DNA of 6,527 bases from Bacteroidota bacterium (lineage in GTDB: Bacteria; Zhuqueibacterota; JdFR-76; DREG01): the NCBI GenBank assembly GCA_030624545.1, contig JAUXJX010000120.1, positions 1 to 6,527 on the forward strand, in the 5' to 3' direction. Below, one piece after another: positions 5,507 through 6,527 of the stretch (the first letter of the stretch is position 1; each line of letters opens with the position of its first letter). The notes beneath the pieces are model-generated. The model had not been told where the DNA came from and did no database searches. It was given only the letters and a program-made list of their open reading frames with translations. Position numbers and translations under genes: made by a program.

Positions 5507-6527
5507 GTGGTAAGTCCTGAAGCCGTAAAAGAGAAACTCAGAGCGATTTCATATCCCGATACGGATCTTGATCTTGTGTCATCCGGAGCAATAAAGGATG
5601 TCCAGGTGGAAGATTCTACCGCCAAAATCGTTCTTAGTCTGGACACCAGAGATCTTCAGATTCGGAAGCAGATCACAAATGAGATTCGCCGGGAAGTAGA
5701 GGCCTTGGAAGGGATAAAGCAAGTGGCCATGGAGATCAGCGGGCCTCCGCCGCAGCCCAAGCCGAAGCCCTCACATGTGCCATCGGACAAAACAGCGCCG
5801 AAGCTCCTAACGGATATCAGGCATAAAATCGCTGTGGCAAGCGGAAAAGGTGGTGTGGGAAAGTCTACTGTGGCAACGAATTTGGCTTTGGCTTTATCTA
5901 AGCTTGGAGCCCGGGTTGGTCTTCTCGACGCGGATATTTACGGTCCCAATATTCCCATCATGATGGGGATTAACAAAAGACCGATGGCACAGGGAAACCA
6001 GATTGTGCCGTTGGAGAGATTCGGTATCAAGATTATGTCGATCGGTTTTTTCCTGGAGGAGAATTCACCTGTCGTCTGGCGTGGTCCTATGGTGGGCAAG
6101 GCGATTGAACAATTCATGAGAGATGTGATCTGGGAGGATGTTGATTATTTTATCTGTGATATGCCGCCGGGAACAGGAGATGCGCAGCTTAGCTTGTCCA
6201 GCCTGATCGACCTGGAAGGCTCAATTATCGTCACAACTCCCCAGGACGTAGCACTCGCAGACGTTGTAAGAGGCGTGGAGATGTTTAGAAAGGTTGATGT
6301 AAATATACTTGGGGTGGTGGAAAACATGAGCTATTTCGTTTGCCCCCATTGCCATGAACGAACGGAAATTTTTGACCATGGCGGTGGTGAACGGACCAGT
6401 AAAAAGCTTGGCGTTCCCTTCCTCGGGGCAATTCCCATTGACCCCGATATTCGTATCGGTGGAGATTCCGGTGAGCCCATTATGGTTTCCAAACCCGAAT
6501 CACCCGAGTCACAAGCATTTTTGGAGA
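5507..6527 (+). CDS. mrp: Mrp/NBP35-family Fe-S cluster carrier ATPase (3' end missing)
   Basis: 340 residues before the window edge; probably only a short C-terminal piece is lost. Mrp/ApbC proteins bind an Fe-S cluster at a dimer interface and pass it to apo-proteins, coupled to ATP. Residues 1-78 are a MIP18/DUF59-like domain (LDLVSSGAIKDVQVED), then a Pro/Lys linker (79-100). The ATPase domain has the deviant Walker A GKGGVGKST (113-121), LLDADIYGPNIPIMMG (139-154), SPVVWRGPMVGKAIEQF (187-203) and DMPPGTGDAQLS (218-229). CPHC (C279, C282) is the cluster-binding CXXC. The start is GTG 5507: an in-frame TAG at 5474 and the absence of ATG leave few options, and AGGAGA (5489-5494) is 12 nt upstream, rather far. 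The DUF59 domain lacks the family's conserved cysteine (DTRDLQ where others have a GCP-type motif). It is separated from rplS by about 356 nt, so it is likely a separate unit. Confidence 0.95.
   Translation, partial: MVSPEAVKEKLRAISYPDTDLDLVSSGAIKDVQVEDSTAKIVLSLDTRDLQIRKQITNEIRREVEALEGIKQVAMEISGPPPQPKPKPSHVPSDKTAPKLLTDIRHKIAVASGKGGVGKSTVATNLALALSKLGARVGLLDADIYGPNIPIMMGINKRPMAQGNQIVPLERFGIKIMSIGFFLEENSPVVWRGPMVGKAIEQFMRDVIWEDVDYFICDMPPGTGDAQLSLSSLIDLEGSIIVTTPQDVALADVVRGVEMFRKVDVNILGVVENMSYFVCPHCHERTEIFDHGGGERTSKKLGVPFLGAIPIDPDIRIGGDSGEPIMVSKPESPESQAFLE

Noticed and set aside
1..6527. CRISPR arrays, insertion sequences, tRNA or rRNA genes
   Set aside because: No regularly spaced repeats, transposase motifs, terminal inverted repeats or cloverleaf-like sequences were seen on either strand.

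Overview
The window holds a bacterial housekeeping locus: the signal-recognition/ribosome/tRNA-modification cluster in the order ffh - rpsP - khpA - rimM - trmD - rplS, all on the + strand. A divergent partial gene lies to the left and an Mrp/NBP35-type Fe-S carrier ATPase gene, cut by the window edge, lies to the right. This gene order, fairly balanced base composition, frequent TTG/GTG starts and an Mrp with an N-terminal MIP18-like domain suit a deltaproteobacterium in the broad sense (Desulfobacterota). That placement is an inference from gene order and protein style, not a proven identification. I see no mobile element, CRISPR array, tRNA or rRNA.

Left part (1-836): a minus-strand reading frame, open to the window edge, encodes the N-terminal 153 residues of a helical-repeat (HEAT-like) protein of unknown role. 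About 376 nt of AT-rich, gene-free DNA separates it from ffh and should carry the divergent promoters.

Central operon (837-5150): Ffh (SRP54 GTPase) targets nascent membrane proteins. S16 and L19 are ribosomal proteins. KhpA is a small KH RNA-binding protein, RimM matures the 30S subunit next to S16 and S19, and TrmD makes m1G37 in tRNA. Genes are tightly packed: 31 nt between ffh and rpsP, a 16-nt overlap khpA/rimM, 11 nt between rimM and trmD, and a 14-nt overlap trmD/rplS. The exception is a 168-nt gap before khpA if its well-supported TTG start is accepted. Two genes (rpsP, khpA) start with TTG behind strong Shine-Dalgarno sequences. The most unusual protein feature is S16: a normal domain of about 80 residues followed by some 230 extra residues, most of them a Glu/Ala-rich acidic tail.

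Right part (5151-6527): a hairpin straddles the rplS stop codon. It is followed by about 356 nt with no recognisable gene, where rnhB and yraN often follow rplS in other bacteria. The spacer holds an 11-bp imperfect hairpin, a sigma70-like promoter candidate, and a small inverted/direct repeat cluster just upstream of mrp. The mrp gene starts at GTG 5507 and lacks only its 3' end; its MIP18-like domain has lost the usual cysteine.

Nothing here is clearly a new biological system. The best candidates for follow-up are the giant acidic S16 tail, the structured leader of mrp, and the unnamed helical-repeat protein divergent from ffh.
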